This document shows positions 1 through 12,875 of a DNA stretch of 64,000 bases, piece by piece. This DNA is from Trichoplax sp. H2. Taxonomy: Eukaryota; Placozoa; Uniplacotomia; Trichoplacea. Location: contig NOWV01000162.1 in the NCBI GenBank assembly GCA_003344405.1, forward strand, positions 62,001-126,000. The letters are read 5' to 3'. Each line of letters starts with the position of its first letter. The stretch's first letter is position 1. The translations under genes and the position numbers were made by a program. The notes beneath the pieces are model-generated. The model worked only from the letters and a program-made list of their open reading frames with translations. It was not told the origin of the DNA and did not search any database.

Positions 1-903
1 CTACTTATTAGTTGGCTAATTACTTTCGTCATTTAGTTATGCTACAATAATTTATATTTTTGAGTATTAATAGATGAGCATTGCTATCACTGTTCTAAAG
101 TGGGAGCCACTACAGACAAGAATCGTAATATACGAATAACTATTTCTTAGCTTAATATAGACGCATATATATATGTTATATATATATATTTTCAACGGAT
201 AAATCATGCAAACTATAATTAGAGTTGGCAAGATTTATCCATTGCTGTTATTATTGTATAGATTCATCTACGTCAGATAATCTCTTGTATCCTTTAGTTA
301 TGTAATCATTCATATTCTTGAGCTAAAATGGGCATTGCTATCGCTGTTTTAAGATGAGAACTACGGTAGGCAATTTCATATTTCTGCATATGCGTTAGCA
401 GGGGGGTCCTTGATCAGGTCCCGATGCTTCCACGTGAGTATATAGTATCGTATAGCACTGAGTAAAATATGCTTTTATATGAGCTGTAGAGCCATCTAGT
501 GTACGGTGTGCAGTATTCTAAACTGTTCTTGCTGGGAGCTGCTAAAATTATACTACTATACACTATAGAGTACACACTACTGTATGATACAGTATATATC
601 AGATTGTCGACCGGGTGACCCTACTTGTATCGCATGAACAAGTTGACGTATATTGCTATATTATAACTCAAACATGATATTTAGTTATTACTGTTAGTAT
701 GCTGTTTGCATCATAATTTGAATTCAGTATAACATTAGAGATCATCCTTTGCGGTGGGAGCCAGCCATACATGGCTAATGGAACTTTCGTTGGTGGAGCG
801 AGCTGGAAATCATCCGTTTCTACCTATAATTTACCTTATTAGTGGATGTTGATTAAAGACTAGGACATATCTGACAATTTTCATAGCTTAAAGCTATACT
901 ACC
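1..903. other. Intergenic DNA upstream of LCMT2, with a degenerate direct repeat
   Basis: No coding exon recognised. A segment around 40-112 (GCATTGCTATC then CTGTTCTAAAG) recurs in altered form around 298-369 (GCATTGCTATC then CTGTTTTAAGA), about 250 bases downstream, so this looks like an old tandem duplication. Near 540-600 there are weak TATACACTA/TACTGTATGATACAG-like palindromic words. The promoter and 5' UTR of LCMT2 must lie here, but no TATA box or start site can be assigned. Confidence 0.5.
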
Positions 904-3900
904 ATGAAAAAAACCAAAAAGAGCCGCAGTGATACTGCTGTAAGTACACCTAATTCTCATACAAATGGATGCTGTTGGAATACAGTCAACTATTTCTTCA
1001 ATAAATATATGATTAATACAATAATTGCTGTGTAGGTTCAAGGAACTAATGATAACAGTATTGTTAGCAAGTTATCATCAGCTAAACATGGTTATTATCA
1101 AGATGATTTCTTGCAATATGTTGTTCAAAAGCCAGCGAGGAGATCACCATTAATAAATAGGTATGATGTTATATGTGTTTTAGGTTTGATTCGGGATGAT
1201 ATTGACTATAAATATAAAATGGATAATTGACATTAAATAATTTTATACCATCATTATAAGAATTTGCTTGCCAAGTTATGACTAACCTGATACTTTAACT
1301 TTTCTGTTGCCTTGTCTGAATTTGTAGGGGCTACTATATTCGAGCTAAAGCAATAGACTTTGTAATTCGAAAATTTTTAAGTTATAGCAATAATGATGAA
1401 GCAGCTAACAAAAATAAACAAGTACGTAAGCACCAACTACAATGATTATTGAGTCAAGCTTATACATAATAGCGAGTGTAAAACCATTTCTACTATAGAT
1501 TCTTATTCTCAAGTTAGAAGTTGTGCTTGATAAAATTGTAGCTCACATCATAACCTTACTTATTCATTCCGATTAATATAATGTATGTGAATATAGATTT
1601 TATCTTTAGGTGCTGGCTTTGATACATTATACTACCGATATCATTCATTAAATATGTTGGATTCAACAATTGTCTACGAGGTCAGTGATACATACACTCT
1701 TACGATATGCGTTATATTCGTGCAATGTACAGCATAATGTTTGACGAGTAGTTTTAATCATATTCGCAATTCAACTTGTTCCTATACTTGTAATGAGGGA
1801 TAAGATACCTTAACTGATATGTTTCATATAAGAAATGTACAGTATATATTATATACGATAACATCTTCAAATTTGTGTTGTCTAGCTTTTTTTTACCGTT
1901 TAAACCATGAGCTTCAAGTAAAGTTAAAAATGAAGTTCAAAACTTCTTCCTCTATCAGTTACTTATTGTAGCTAAATATATATTGGATTGAGATAGGTAG
2001 ACTTTCCAGAACTAGTAAAAAATAAAAGCAGACTTATCAGAAATAATGATATCCTTAAGAATGCAATAGGAAACGAGATTTCGAACACTTCTAATAATGA
2101 TACAGGTGATTTAGCAACTATATTTATTTCCATGTATCATAGCTGAGTTATTCTTATGCGAATTTTCTTAACTTATAGTAACTTTAACCATTAAAACAAA
2201 TTTTATGTAATAGGAATTTCAACTCAAGGATATAAATTGATCGGTTCAGACTTAAAAAATCTACCTGTACTTGAAAAAAATCTTCTATTCCATGGCATAG
2301 ATAGTCAGTCTCCTACTCTAATCCTATCTGAGTGTGTTTTAACTTATATCAATCCTTCAAGGTGCGAAATTTCAATAATTAACAGACGCTGTCTGTGGCA
2401 ATTTTGTTTGAAAAAATTGTAACCAATATTGTTTCATCATCTTGCCATAGCTCATCGAGCATTATAGGTTGGGCCTCAAAATTCTTCAGTAATGCAATGT
2501 TTGTTACCTATGAGCAGGTAATTTGACTGATTACATTTTCCCTAATGTGCTAGTTATATGTTCTTCCTACGGTTATACTTCTGCTTTATTTCAGATACAA
2601 CCTAATGATGCTTTTGGAAGAGTCATGTAAGTCTATAGCTGGACAAAAATTTATCAATAAGGCATTTTAGTAAACAGTGATAGTTCATACTAAGTTATCA
2701 TGCTGATAATTATAAAAGATATGATTATACTACTTCTTGCATTTATGACATTGCTGTAATTGGAAATCCAAATATAATAGGCGAAACCATTTCAAGCAAA
2801 TAGGATCCCCACTAAAATGTATCGATAGCTATCCTACTAAGATAGCTCAAATTCGCAGATATGAATCATTACGGTGGTCGGATAGCGTTATCCTCGATAT
2901 GAACGATTTTTATTATAAGATACTCCCAGAGGTGATGAGATAAATACTGCATGAACTGTTGCTTAGATTTTACAGAATGTTATGTCGATGCTCTCAGCGT
3001 ATCTACTAATCAGAAATTATGATTACGACAGCAAGAACGTCAACGTATCGAACATTTGGAATTATTTGACGAGTTTGAAGAATGGCACTTAAAATGTTCG
3101 CATTATATCCTAATTTGTGCATTTGTAGGATCGCTTCAGTGTCAAGCAATCCTCGGAGGTATTATTTTTACTCTATATGCCTGCCATTACGCTTAATTTT
3201 CAATTTGCATGAGGCTAAGGTATGCATTGGTATATATATTTTGCAGAGTTTAAGCGTTATCAGTCTCTTGATGGGTCACAGAGGATAAAACCCGATATAT
3301 ATTCCAACTGCAATTTCTTAGACGTTAACGGAACTAAAAATCTTCGACGATTTGGCCATAAAATTTGTCTTTTGAATTTCAATTTATCACCATCTGATAA
3401 TAGCATGTTCATAGCTGTTACTGGAGGTTTTGGATTATTGTCAGATTCTCGTCATAGACGATTGTCCGATATATCGGTATTTCATATAACTAACGATCCG
3501 AAGAAAGAAATTACGTTAGTTAATTCGACCGAACTGGATAATCCGAGACTTTTTCATGCCGTTATTCCTATTAGTGATAATAAGATAGCTATATTCGGTG
3601 GCAGACTTTCACCCCTCAAACACTACGGCGACGTTATTGTAGTAACATTCAATCTAGAACCAATTCATACAGATGAATCAACTACAGAAGGTGATTTAGC
3701 AAAAACACCTACAAGCTCTCAGTTGAAGCATAAAGTTGACATAGGCTGGGAGAGTATAGCTTGCAGCGGTGATATGCCAACAGCTCGATGGAGACATACT
3801 GCGACAATAATTGGTAACGTGCTTGAATGCGATAGTGTTATTGATTGACATTTATGGTAACCTTTACTATTTTATATATAAAATTGATAATACCAGCAAT

Positions 3901-5147
3901 TAAAACGTGTTGCTTACTTTTTTTAATTGATCAGATGATGGCAAATGCTTAATTTTTGGCGGAATAACTACGAATATGGTTACTCTAAATGACTCTTATA
4001 TTTTTGAATTTGCCTCGCGAAAATGGTCTAGGGTAATGCAGTCGTTGACCATAGTGATTTACTTTCAGATACTCGTAATAATAGCTATACTGCTATTAGT
4101 TGCAACTCCGTACTGTAATGCCGAATATGTCCTTTTTATATTAAGCTGTAAAGTAGATACATAGGGATTGTAGTTCTGGGTCTGCAGGTTGATTTTCTAT
4201 ATTTTGTTCTTTCAAGTAGATGAAATTAGATGTTTAGAAATAAAAATTATAAACGACTTAATACAAACTATTAACCGTGGTAGGTATCAGTAGCTGGATT
4301 GGTATCTCCTAGACATTCGCACACAGCATGCAAATGGAAGGATTACGTTGTTGTCTATGGAGGCTTAGGATTCGATTTTAAGCCCGCTATTGGCATTAGT
4401 GCATTAAATATTAAGGTCGGTTAAGTTTGATAGTTACAATCACTAAATAGTATTATGCTAATTGTTTACATGGAGAAAAGAGCAAATATCTGATAATAAT
4501 TATTACATCAAAATCGTTCATTAGGATGAATTAGCTATGAATTGGATTAGTTTAGAATTTAATCCACAACTCCCAACTCGGTAACACGTTTCGATATTGA
4601 GCAGCATATACGTATTCTCATTGTACTTGATTGCTAAATGAATGCATCTAATACGGATGTGCGCAATACAGTAATAACAATAATTTAAAGAGTAACATGA
4701 TGAATGCATGTTTAATGACTGTTTGATATCATCCTGTAGGTACTCTCATACAGCCCATGTTTTGGAAGATAGACTACTTGTTATTGGTGGAATAGATCCT
4801 TTCTTAACGTGTACTAACACATTAATTGACATTAATTTGGAAAATCGCACATGGAGAATGTTCTTATTACAAGTATGCGAAATTTCAGTAGATCATCGAC
4901 AATAATACGGCTGATATTTCAGCTACTCATTTTATTTTTTACAGTTGATAGTATAAAGCTTAGTCCAATACTATGATCTTTTTAGGAACCATGCATAGAA
5001 AAGCCAATACTGATGTTACACAACCATGACAGCGTTTGCCTCGGTAAAAGTAGACAACAGGTGTTTACGTTAGGTGGAGGTGGAAATTGTTTCTCTTTCG
5101 GAACACATTTTAACTCTCATTTACTAGAAATTGTTTTACCAACGTGA
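904..5147 (+). CDS. LCMT2: tRNA wybutosine-synthesizing protein 4 / leucine carboxyl methyltransferase 2
   Basis: SAM-dependent methyltransferase that acts late in wybutosine synthesis on tRNA-Phe (TYW4 function, known for the family). The N-terminal methyltransferase half is seen in exons at 904-939, 1036-1160, 1328-1421 and 1597-1680. It contains KHGYYQDDF, the SAM loop [11 protein letters not shown], and then VDFPELV after the next intron. [13 protein letters not shown] joins to SSSIIGWA across an intron near 2361-2449, followed by [16 protein letters not shown]-terminal kelch propeller follows, with exons near 3245-3820 ([14 protein letters not shown]), 3934-4035 ([15 protein letters not shown]), 4290-4416 ([18 protein letters not shown]), 4740-4871 ([17 protein letters not shown]) and 4987-5147 ([16 protein letters not shown]). 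Domain order and ending match animal LCMT2, and there is no JmjC tail as in yeast Ppm2. It is convergent with WDR75. Some internal exon edges are approximate. Confidence 0.92.
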
Positions 5148-5666
5148 TGTATAGATTTGATTTAATTACTTGTATTTACAGTTTTTGGAATAAATGTTAT
5201 TAATGAATGCAAACTGCAACTGAGTGTACAAATCAGTTAGTAGTCCTGAATGACTAGTTTAACCTATTGTTAGAACAATTATGGTTGACTCTCCAAATTG
5301 TTTCATTATAGCCAATTACATACGGCTATTAGTGCTAGTAGCTTGTTCATTTCACGTATAATAATAGACTGAATAATTTGGACTTTTTCTACGAGACGAT
5401 TAGATCTTAGGTACAGAAATATTTTAGTTGATGATACATTACGTTCTTATTGTTATCCGGAAGACTTTTACAAGACAGTACTTTTATGAATGACAATTTA
5501 TAGAAACTTGGCAAAGCAAAATATATTGAAGCTATATAAAATATTTATTATTATTCGACATAATAAAAATTTCTTCATCCAAAACATGGTTTCTCAATAT
5601 ATCCAATTTAATCCAAATTCACTGAAACAATACAGCCAAAATTTCTAACGATGTAAGGCAACAATT
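5148..5666. other. Convergent 3' gap between LCMT2 and WDR75
   Basis: About 520 bases, AT-rich, holding the 3' UTRs of both neighbouring genes. AATAAATG-type words follow the LCMT2 stop near 5190. Nothing else recognised. The TACAGTAC palindromes typical of the promoter-side gaps are absent here. Confidence 0.5.
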
Positions 5667-8600
5667 TCAGTTACACTGGAATTTATTAACGAGTTCATCC
5701 ATCCAATCAAAATTCATTTCTGTGTTGTCCAAGTTACGATCGATCTCCATCGGTTGCAACTGATGCATTCTTTCGTCATTTTGAGGTTTTATTACAATTT
5801 CTTCGTCTGAATTCGCTGAATCTAAAATTGATAAAATATTTGTCAAATACAATGTCAGTAATTTGCACGTTATACCCTCTTATTTTACCAATTTCGCTTT
5901 CAGAATCGCTATAATCATTTCCATTTTCTTGGCTAAAAAGTCAATTATGGTTGGTTATTTTACTTCGAAGAATGTAAATTTAGCAATTAGTGCATAATTA
6001 GAGAATATAAATCTTAAATTACCCATCCGGCAAGTCAGCAATCGCAGTAGCTTCAAGGGACGATTTCACAAATTGAGCACATATTGTAGTCATCGAAGGC
6101 AGAACATGGGACGCCCCAATAAAAACCTGTTTTAGCAATGAGTACGAAGGTTAAAAATTTTGAAAGTTCTGCAAACTTATAATTACGAAATTCGACTAAT
6201 TACCTCTCGCACATTTTTAGAGTATCGAGCTCTATAGGTTAAATCAGATGCCTGACTTCGATCGTTCATTGGAAGTGTATCTGTGATTATATTATTACAA
6301 GTGTGAGAGGCAACACTGATCAACCACATTTTAAGCAACGAATTCATAATTGATAAAACTGTATACCTTCAAATTCTCCAAAAATACGTACAAATGGAGA
6401 TTCTTCAGATATTCCTGTATTTGTTGTACTCTAATACGCATCATGTTTAATAGCGTACACAGGAATTGCAATAGAACGCTGATTAATTAATATAATAAAC
6501 AGTAAGAATAGCAGTGAAGTATTAGGTTACCTCGTCGTGGATATCATCTTGTCGATCTTCTGGCTCCAAAGAATATAAGTCCTAATTTGATATTAAAACT
6601 GCGTCACGAGTGATCGCGTATAGCGATGTAGCGTAAAAAGCATACCTGGGAGTTTGTAATAAAATAGTAACGTTGGTTGAATAACCAAGAGTCCGATGGC
6701 ATATTATGTGCTTGCGATACCGGCACAAACATAGCACTAATAATTTGTTGATTGCTAAAATCTCTCAAAACCGCTATTGATTTACTCTCATCCGGGGAAA
6801 AAACGTACAGAGCTGCAGATAAAAAATTTAATTATAACCTCTTAATTCGATCTATCAAAGTATTTAGCTACAACTTAATAGTATTTTTTAATCATTTTTA
6901 TTACCACACGTTGAATTCTTCCCTTTAACCAGTGCAGCTTGGTGGTTCGTAGTAGGACTTTTTGTTAGCATAGATACGCGTAATTGAACACACCATTGGA
7001 CTATTATTATGATTACAGAAATACAAGTGAAGTGTCTCAGTTTTCGGAAATTAAAAATACATAATTACACACTAATTTACAGTTAATACTAATTTGAAAA
7101 AGCTTGGTTACTTGTGCATGATAATAGATTCCAAACGTATAAGAGCCTATTAGTGGTTGTTGTTAAGAGATGAGAACAACTTTTACGACCAAAAGCCATA
7201 TGCCTTTAAAAATTTGTAATATTTAACGAATTAGATAAGTTCTATAAAGATATGCTAGATTTGTAATAAATTAAGCCTAGAGAGAATATAGTACCCAGCA
7301 TTATACAGTATATAACATATTCAAGTTATAAAATGCCCTAATAATTCAACATACCGAACATTTTCAGATTTTATCAAGTGAGATAGTGTTTTCTGAATCT
7401 CATTTTTGCTTGGATCCCATAAAGTTACGATCTTATTATTACAAAGCCATGTAACAGGAATAAATTAGTTATGAATAGCTTGCTTATATTATGTTGCAAT
7501 TGATATAGTCGCAACAGCAACTAATCAGCTACCTCATCATAAGCAACTCCCAATAATGATGAATCATGTGAGAAATCTGCAGTCGTTGCTGGTGAGTCAC
7601 GATAGTGACTTACGGAGTAGCACGTCCAACTTGGCTTATCATCTAGAAATAGCAATATAATGTTAGGTCTAACTAAAAATATTATGTAATCCAATGAGAA
7701 CGCAGTGTATTGCTGAAATTATTATCAATCGAATTGATCGATAGTCTATGATGAGACCTACCACGAATACTATCGCATTTTAAATCTAGTAACCATGTCT
7801 TTATGTAGCCGCCAGAATCCGTAGTAACAAGCATAGGTAACGGATCTGTTATAGTTGAGGTATCATTCTCTGGTCTGAATACAATTGCCGTAACAAATTT
7901 ACTATGAGGAGGTTCCACAGTGGTATTTAGGGTATAACTATGATAATAGATATTAAAAAGAAAAGAATAGATTTTTTATTCGAATAGGATTCTCTTTCGC
8001 TAATTTTACGAGTGTTTATTAAAAAGTGACAGTATCAGAACCTTTGAGTAACTTCTGAAAATTCCCAAAATTTTAATTTCATTTCAGCAACGGAATCTTT
8101 GTTGTTACGGCTTTCAATCTACGTAAAGGAATAGTTACTAATTATATTTGTGCTTTAATAAATCTACCATAGAAATAACGTTCATTACAGTTGCGAGCCA
8201 ATTTCCACTTGGATGGAATGCAACATGAGTGACATCTGTAAGGCTAGTTGACTTGTTGCTATGGCTTACTACATAGTTTTGACCAACAACATCCATCTGA
8301 CAATGTAAAAATAGAATACTAACATCAATTTACGGGAAAGCAGCAAGTACAATGAATGGTAAATATATATAATACTTACTACTTTGGTAGTTTTATGACT
8401 ATGAATATCATAAAACTGTAAGCTTCCAGGAATACTATTAAGAACTATTGCACGTGATCTAGGATCATAAACTAAACCAGTAGGTACTGGAGAAGATAGC
8501 TGGTACAACTCACAAGCTAATGTTAAAAAAATAAATCGATTAAATTATATAGTATTATGTACGTGGTATTTTATTATTCTCTTATGAAAGTCTAGTTGTT

Positions 8601-10914
8601 TATTACAAAGTTATCGTCACACCTTTGTGTAGACCTTGAATTGATTGTTTAATTGCCATCTCCGATGGTGAAATTAAATGTATCACTATCGAATTGAGAT
8701 TAAGAATTAAGATAGAAGCTTACAAAATATTTCTATTACAGCCTTTTACTTAAGCTACTAACCGTTATCTTTCAAGCTGACAGCAACAATAGAATAGTTA
8801 CTACTAGAGTTGATATGAACAATTGAACTACCAAGACGTGGTAAAAAATGTTTAGTTTCTGTTCTTAATTGCCATACCACTAATACACCTTCACTTCCAC
8901 CAGAAAGTAAGCAAGATCCTACGCGTATATACAATCAATGTTTTGCAGTGTTAATCGCAAATAACAAGAGCAAATTGGTAATAGACCCTTACCATCAATG
9001 TTATATTGGATATCTAAGACTGGATGAGCATGCCAGTGCAATTCTAGTTGTATCGGTTCTTCATTCATTATTCGATAACGACGCCTAAAAAAATTTCATA
9101 TGACTTTTATAGCTCCTATTAAAATTTGGCCATCGTCTCCGTTATATACAATCATTCTAATATAGCAGTTGTCATAAGCTATACCATAATATAATTTTGC
9201 CTTGACGATCTCCAGTGGCTATGCAATCTTCTAATGGATGAATAGTTAAGCATGTAAGACGAACTCGTCTAGTAAATCTAAACAGATTACATCAAATTCA
9301 CAAGTTAGTGCGCAAACAAGTAAAACTAAAACAATATAGAAATTTATTAACGTAAGGAACAAATTGAATTCTTAGCAACATACTTTGACAATTTACCAGT
9401 CTTGATATCGTAAATGCGTAATGATTTTTTGGCTATAGACGCAATATAACCCCCCTACAGTAAGAGCGTGTAAAAATTAATAATAATAGAACGCAGCCAA
9501 AAGGTTGATATCGGATTCTACGATAGTGTGTGATCATGTCATATCTATCAAAGATTACCACTACTTAATACTGTATAGCTAAAGGTGCAGAATCCTATTA
9601 CAGATTAGATCAAAACTTACGTCAGGTGAAAGTTGACAGTATTTAGTGTTTGGTTTTACGGAAAATAGTGTATTTCCTACGTAGGCAATTTTTTTATCTT
9701 CTAAAGACAACTTTGCACGTATGACGTGGGCTAGGCCATCTATTAATAATTGAAGGTTTTACTTTTGGTAGAACAATTTATAATCGTTATTGCAGCTTCA
9801 ATAACAATGTATACGAGTAATATTATTTATTGCTATCTTGACGGGCTATCAAACCTTTCTTAGTCGATGTCGATTTTTTAGAGGATTTAATTACAATAGC
9901 AGCTGATTCATCGCCGGGCAATGGTATTACTCTCCAAATTGGACAATCAGCGTTAAATACCTATAAAGTGAGTTAAAGTCTTTAATACTGTCGAGATATT
10001 GGAATCGTTCGATATGCGTAGAGTCACAATCATCATTCAATTTGTCAATATAGTAAGTACAAGACACAAACTAGCCTATATAGAAGTGCATGCTTAGGCA
10101 AGTGCAAATTGAATAAATAAAGAGTTTTTATCTTCATCGAGTTACAGTTGAGAATAACTACACAGTTATTGATGGCGTAGTTACATTGCATTTAGCAAGA
10201 CTTTATTACCTTGAGTTGAGTACCAGCATCATAGTCCCAATATATTACTTGTCCATCCAGTGAACAAGAAATCAGCTATTTCAATTGGTTGGATAGAAAG
10301 TAGTTATCCACGATAGATAAAGAATAATGTCATTACAGTTGATCAATATATTAGTGCTAGACAATTATTTTCTTCCTGATCGCCAATATAGCATACGTAA
10401 AATAGACGTGGACACATGACTGTCACTTTAGCGTAGAATTATCGGATATGTTAGCAAATTAATACTGGTCCATCAAGTTAACTTTACAGTCTCTTGTAAA
10501 GGTAAGAATTGATTAGTATGCTTTACCTGCAGGAAATTGTGAGGATTTAATAGGCAATGGGTTATAGTATTGCGGTGTCCTACTAATGTTCTAATAGCTT
10601 GACCGGTATTACTGCTAAAGATTTGAATAATATTGCGACAATAGCAAAAGATATACCTAGCAGTATAAGAAAGGAAATTGAATTAATTTAGCACTGCAGA
10701 CGCTACTATTCAAGTCGTGCTCATCCGTAACGATAAGCCCTATCATTATTATCATTTATCATGATGATGGAAACAACAATCGATATCATTACTATTTCCA
10801 ATTGATCACTTTACTACGATAATACATGGACTAATTAATAGAAAGATATGCCATGGATGAATCTGAAGTGAAAGGATAAGTTGCATTTAGCTGAAGACGT
10901 GGACAATCATTCAT
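5667..10914 (-). CDS. WDR75: WD repeat protein 75 (small-subunit processome component)
   Basis: WDR75 (yeast Nan1/Utp17) is a double beta-propeller protein of the t-UTP subcomplex, needed in the nucleolus for pre-rRNA transcription and 18S processing (family knowledge). On the minus strand the exons read, in order: RYIFCYCRN then GHRNTITHCLLNPHNFLQ (near 10660-10530), many WD exons, TGLVYDPRSRAIVLNSIPGS plus LQFYDIHSHK (8500-8390), FVTAIVFRPEND and LVTTDSGGYIKTWLLD (7910-7780), SDSWLFNQRYYFITNSQ (about 6710-6650), and ASHVLPSMTTICAQFV (6110-6060). The tail ends FDWMDELVNKFQCN before TGA at 5667-5669. These blocks align in order with human WDR75. The proposed start, MNDCPRLQLNATYPFTSDSS at 10914, fits the family N-terminus, but its junction to the RYIFC exon has no clean GT donor. 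The first exon is therefore uncertain. Confidence 0.87.
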
Positions 10915-11208
10915 TGAAGACCTCTTCAAGGCTGTCCAACGCGCAGTCAACTTACTTTGAATCTTTACTGATGAGTAGAGGATTCTTGGTCAATAGGCGA
11001 TTATGTTTGATCGCTTGTAACTCCATCTTCTATGTATAATGTAATAGGACGGTGAATCTATCACTGCTTGCAAGTTCCAATACGACAGTAGCGTATCGTT
11101 GACACAAATGGATACGCTTGTATATTAATTGGCTTTAAAATGGAGCATTCATTAAAAGCATTTTCCACCGGAGCTAAAGTGTTCAGCTGCGTGCAAACGA
11201 ATCTCGGT

Positions 11209-11705
11209 CTTGTCTACCCTTAGTCGCATGGGCAGTTGGGGTTTACAGTACAGTACAGTACTGTACTGTACTGTGTATAGTACTGTAGGCCGAGTATTGT
11301 AAGTGGTAAGCTGATTTCTTTGACTGGAAGACTTTCTATGGTAGTCTATGTGCCTAAGGTCTGTGCAGTCGATGATGTCATCCTAGACGACAACTATGTA
11401 GTGTAAAAGCAGTACTATCAGCATGTTATAGTGACATTCATTTTGCTATGTACTGGTATGATGCCTATCACCGTACAGTCCGTTCTTGTCTACCCCTCGT
11501 CGCATGGGCAGTTGGGCACTTGGTGATTACAGTACACCGAGTATTGTAAGCAGTTAGCTAATTTCTTTGACTGGAAGACTTTCTATGGTAGTCTATGCGC
11601 CTACGGTCTGTGCAGTCAATGATGTCATGCTAGATGACAACTATGTAGTGTAAAAGCAGTACTATCAGCATGTTATAGTGACATTGATTTTGCTATGCAC
11701 TGTAC
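11209..11705. repeat. Tandem direct duplication, two copies of about 220-255 bp
   Basis: Copy A (about 11209-11464) and copy B (about 11485-11705) share TGTCTACCC, CGCATGGGCAGTTGGG, CGAGTATTGTAAG, TTTCTTTGACTGGAAGAC, TATGGTAGTCTATG and GTAAAAGCAGTACTATCAGC in the same order with few mismatches. Copy A is longer by about 30 bases because it carries a perfect 30-bp palindrome where copy B has only TTACAGTACACCGAG. The copies are non-coding in all frames. Confidence 0.85.
11245..11274. repeat. Perfect 30-bp palindrome of ACAGT/ACTGT words
   Basis: The left half is ACAGTACAGTACAGT and the right half is its exact reverse complement, with no spacer. It could form a cruciform or hairpin. It is present in copy A of the local duplication and missing from copy B. 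Confidence 0.9.
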
Positions 11706-12064
11706 AGTGTACAGTACGGTATTTTACGGTCTTCAAGCCACTGCTGTACACTGTACACTGTAGCGTTCTTACACAGGCACGGTTCGGTTCGGAGCAGAAC
11801 TGGACCTGGACCGCAGTAAGATTGTCTTCGTCGATAGTGGAGAAAAAATTCTCCAAATTTAGACTACAGTAAATCAAATTGCAAAATTTGTCTTCATTTT
11901 ACATTTTGTACGTGTTGTAGGCAAGGGACGAATATAACACGATCATTTAGCAATCCTCTCTTTTAGTAGTCGCGGATTCCACAGTACTATTGACGGACAA
12001 TGCTTCTACCGTGCTGTACTGTACAGTACACTACAGTACAGCAAAAGAAGTTTCTTGGAAAACG

Positions 12065-12305
12065 TTGCAAGAATGTGCAAATACGTACAGTATAGAATAT
12101 CATGTTCTACGTGAGTGCTTGGTGATCGATTCTTTCACTACACTACTAGTAGTAGACAGTAGTGTACACTCAGTCCTGTATAGTACAGTAGACTGAAACA
12201 AGTCCCTTGCAATATTGTACTGTACACGTTGCAAGAATGTGCAATATTGTACAGTAGCCACCTAGAAGGTCATGTTCCACGTGAGTGCTTGGCTATCGAC
12301 TCTTT
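12065..12305. repeat. Short direct duplication, about 80 bp, two copies
   Basis: ACGTTGCAAGAATGTGCAA starts both copies (about 12061 and 12227). TCATGTTCTACGTGAGTGC and TCATGTTCCACGTGAGTGC follow, then GATCGATTCTTTC and TATCGACTCTTTC. A TACAGTA word sits between the shared blocks in both. No protein match. Confidence 0.75.
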
Positions 12306-12875
12306 CGTTTTGTAATAATCACCTTTGTTGATCCTTCTGCAAGATGGAGTCGTTGTGTAGACTTCAACTCCCTTGAAAAGCGCCAACTTTTCTATCTACT
12401 GAATGGCTCTCCCGATATATACTGTAGAGATGTCATCTAGGTGAAAAGTAGTCCTAAAAGGAAAGGCTAAAACGGCAATTGCAACTAAAATGGCTTTAGT
12501 ATTGTGCTTCGGAGGAGGTACACCACTCTACAATACTGTACAACGAAACTGCATTTGAACCGTTATGACCTACAGTACTGTACTGTACAGTACGAAACAG
12601 CGTCACTACAGTCCTTGTCTGGACCGTTTATACTGTACTGTTACAGCTCGTACAGTACTGTACACTGTACACTATACAGTGTACGAGTGGGTATAGTAAA
12701 CGAGGCAAAAGAAAAATCACCTGGTGATTAGAGTACTCTGTACTCTACAGTGTACTGTACAGTACATACTGTGTGCAAGTTACTTCAGCCTACTTGAAAA
12801 TCACTATTCTGTCTACAAACTCTCACAACGATTGCAAGATATCGACAGTCCCCTGCAAAAAAATAGCAATTCATC

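Larger units (their letters stand above)
10915..12875. repeat. Palindrome- and duplication-rich divergent gap between WDR75 and SUMO
   Basis: About 2 kb with no convincing exon. It contains a tandem duplication (11209-11464 and 11485-11705), a shorter duplication (about 12065-12145 and 12230-12305), and many TACAGTAC/TACTGTAC palindromes: 11245-11274, 11697-11760, 12011-12040, 12176-12225, 12570-12595, 12646-12690 and 12730-12770. Small open frames here follow the palindromes on both strands and resemble no protein. The WDR75 and SUMO promoters must fall inside or beside this block. Confidence 0.75.

Noticed and set aside
11665-12731. Several 60-75-codon open frames between WDR75 and SUMO
   Set aside because: They read through palindromes on both strands at once and match no protein, so they are treated as repeat artefacts.
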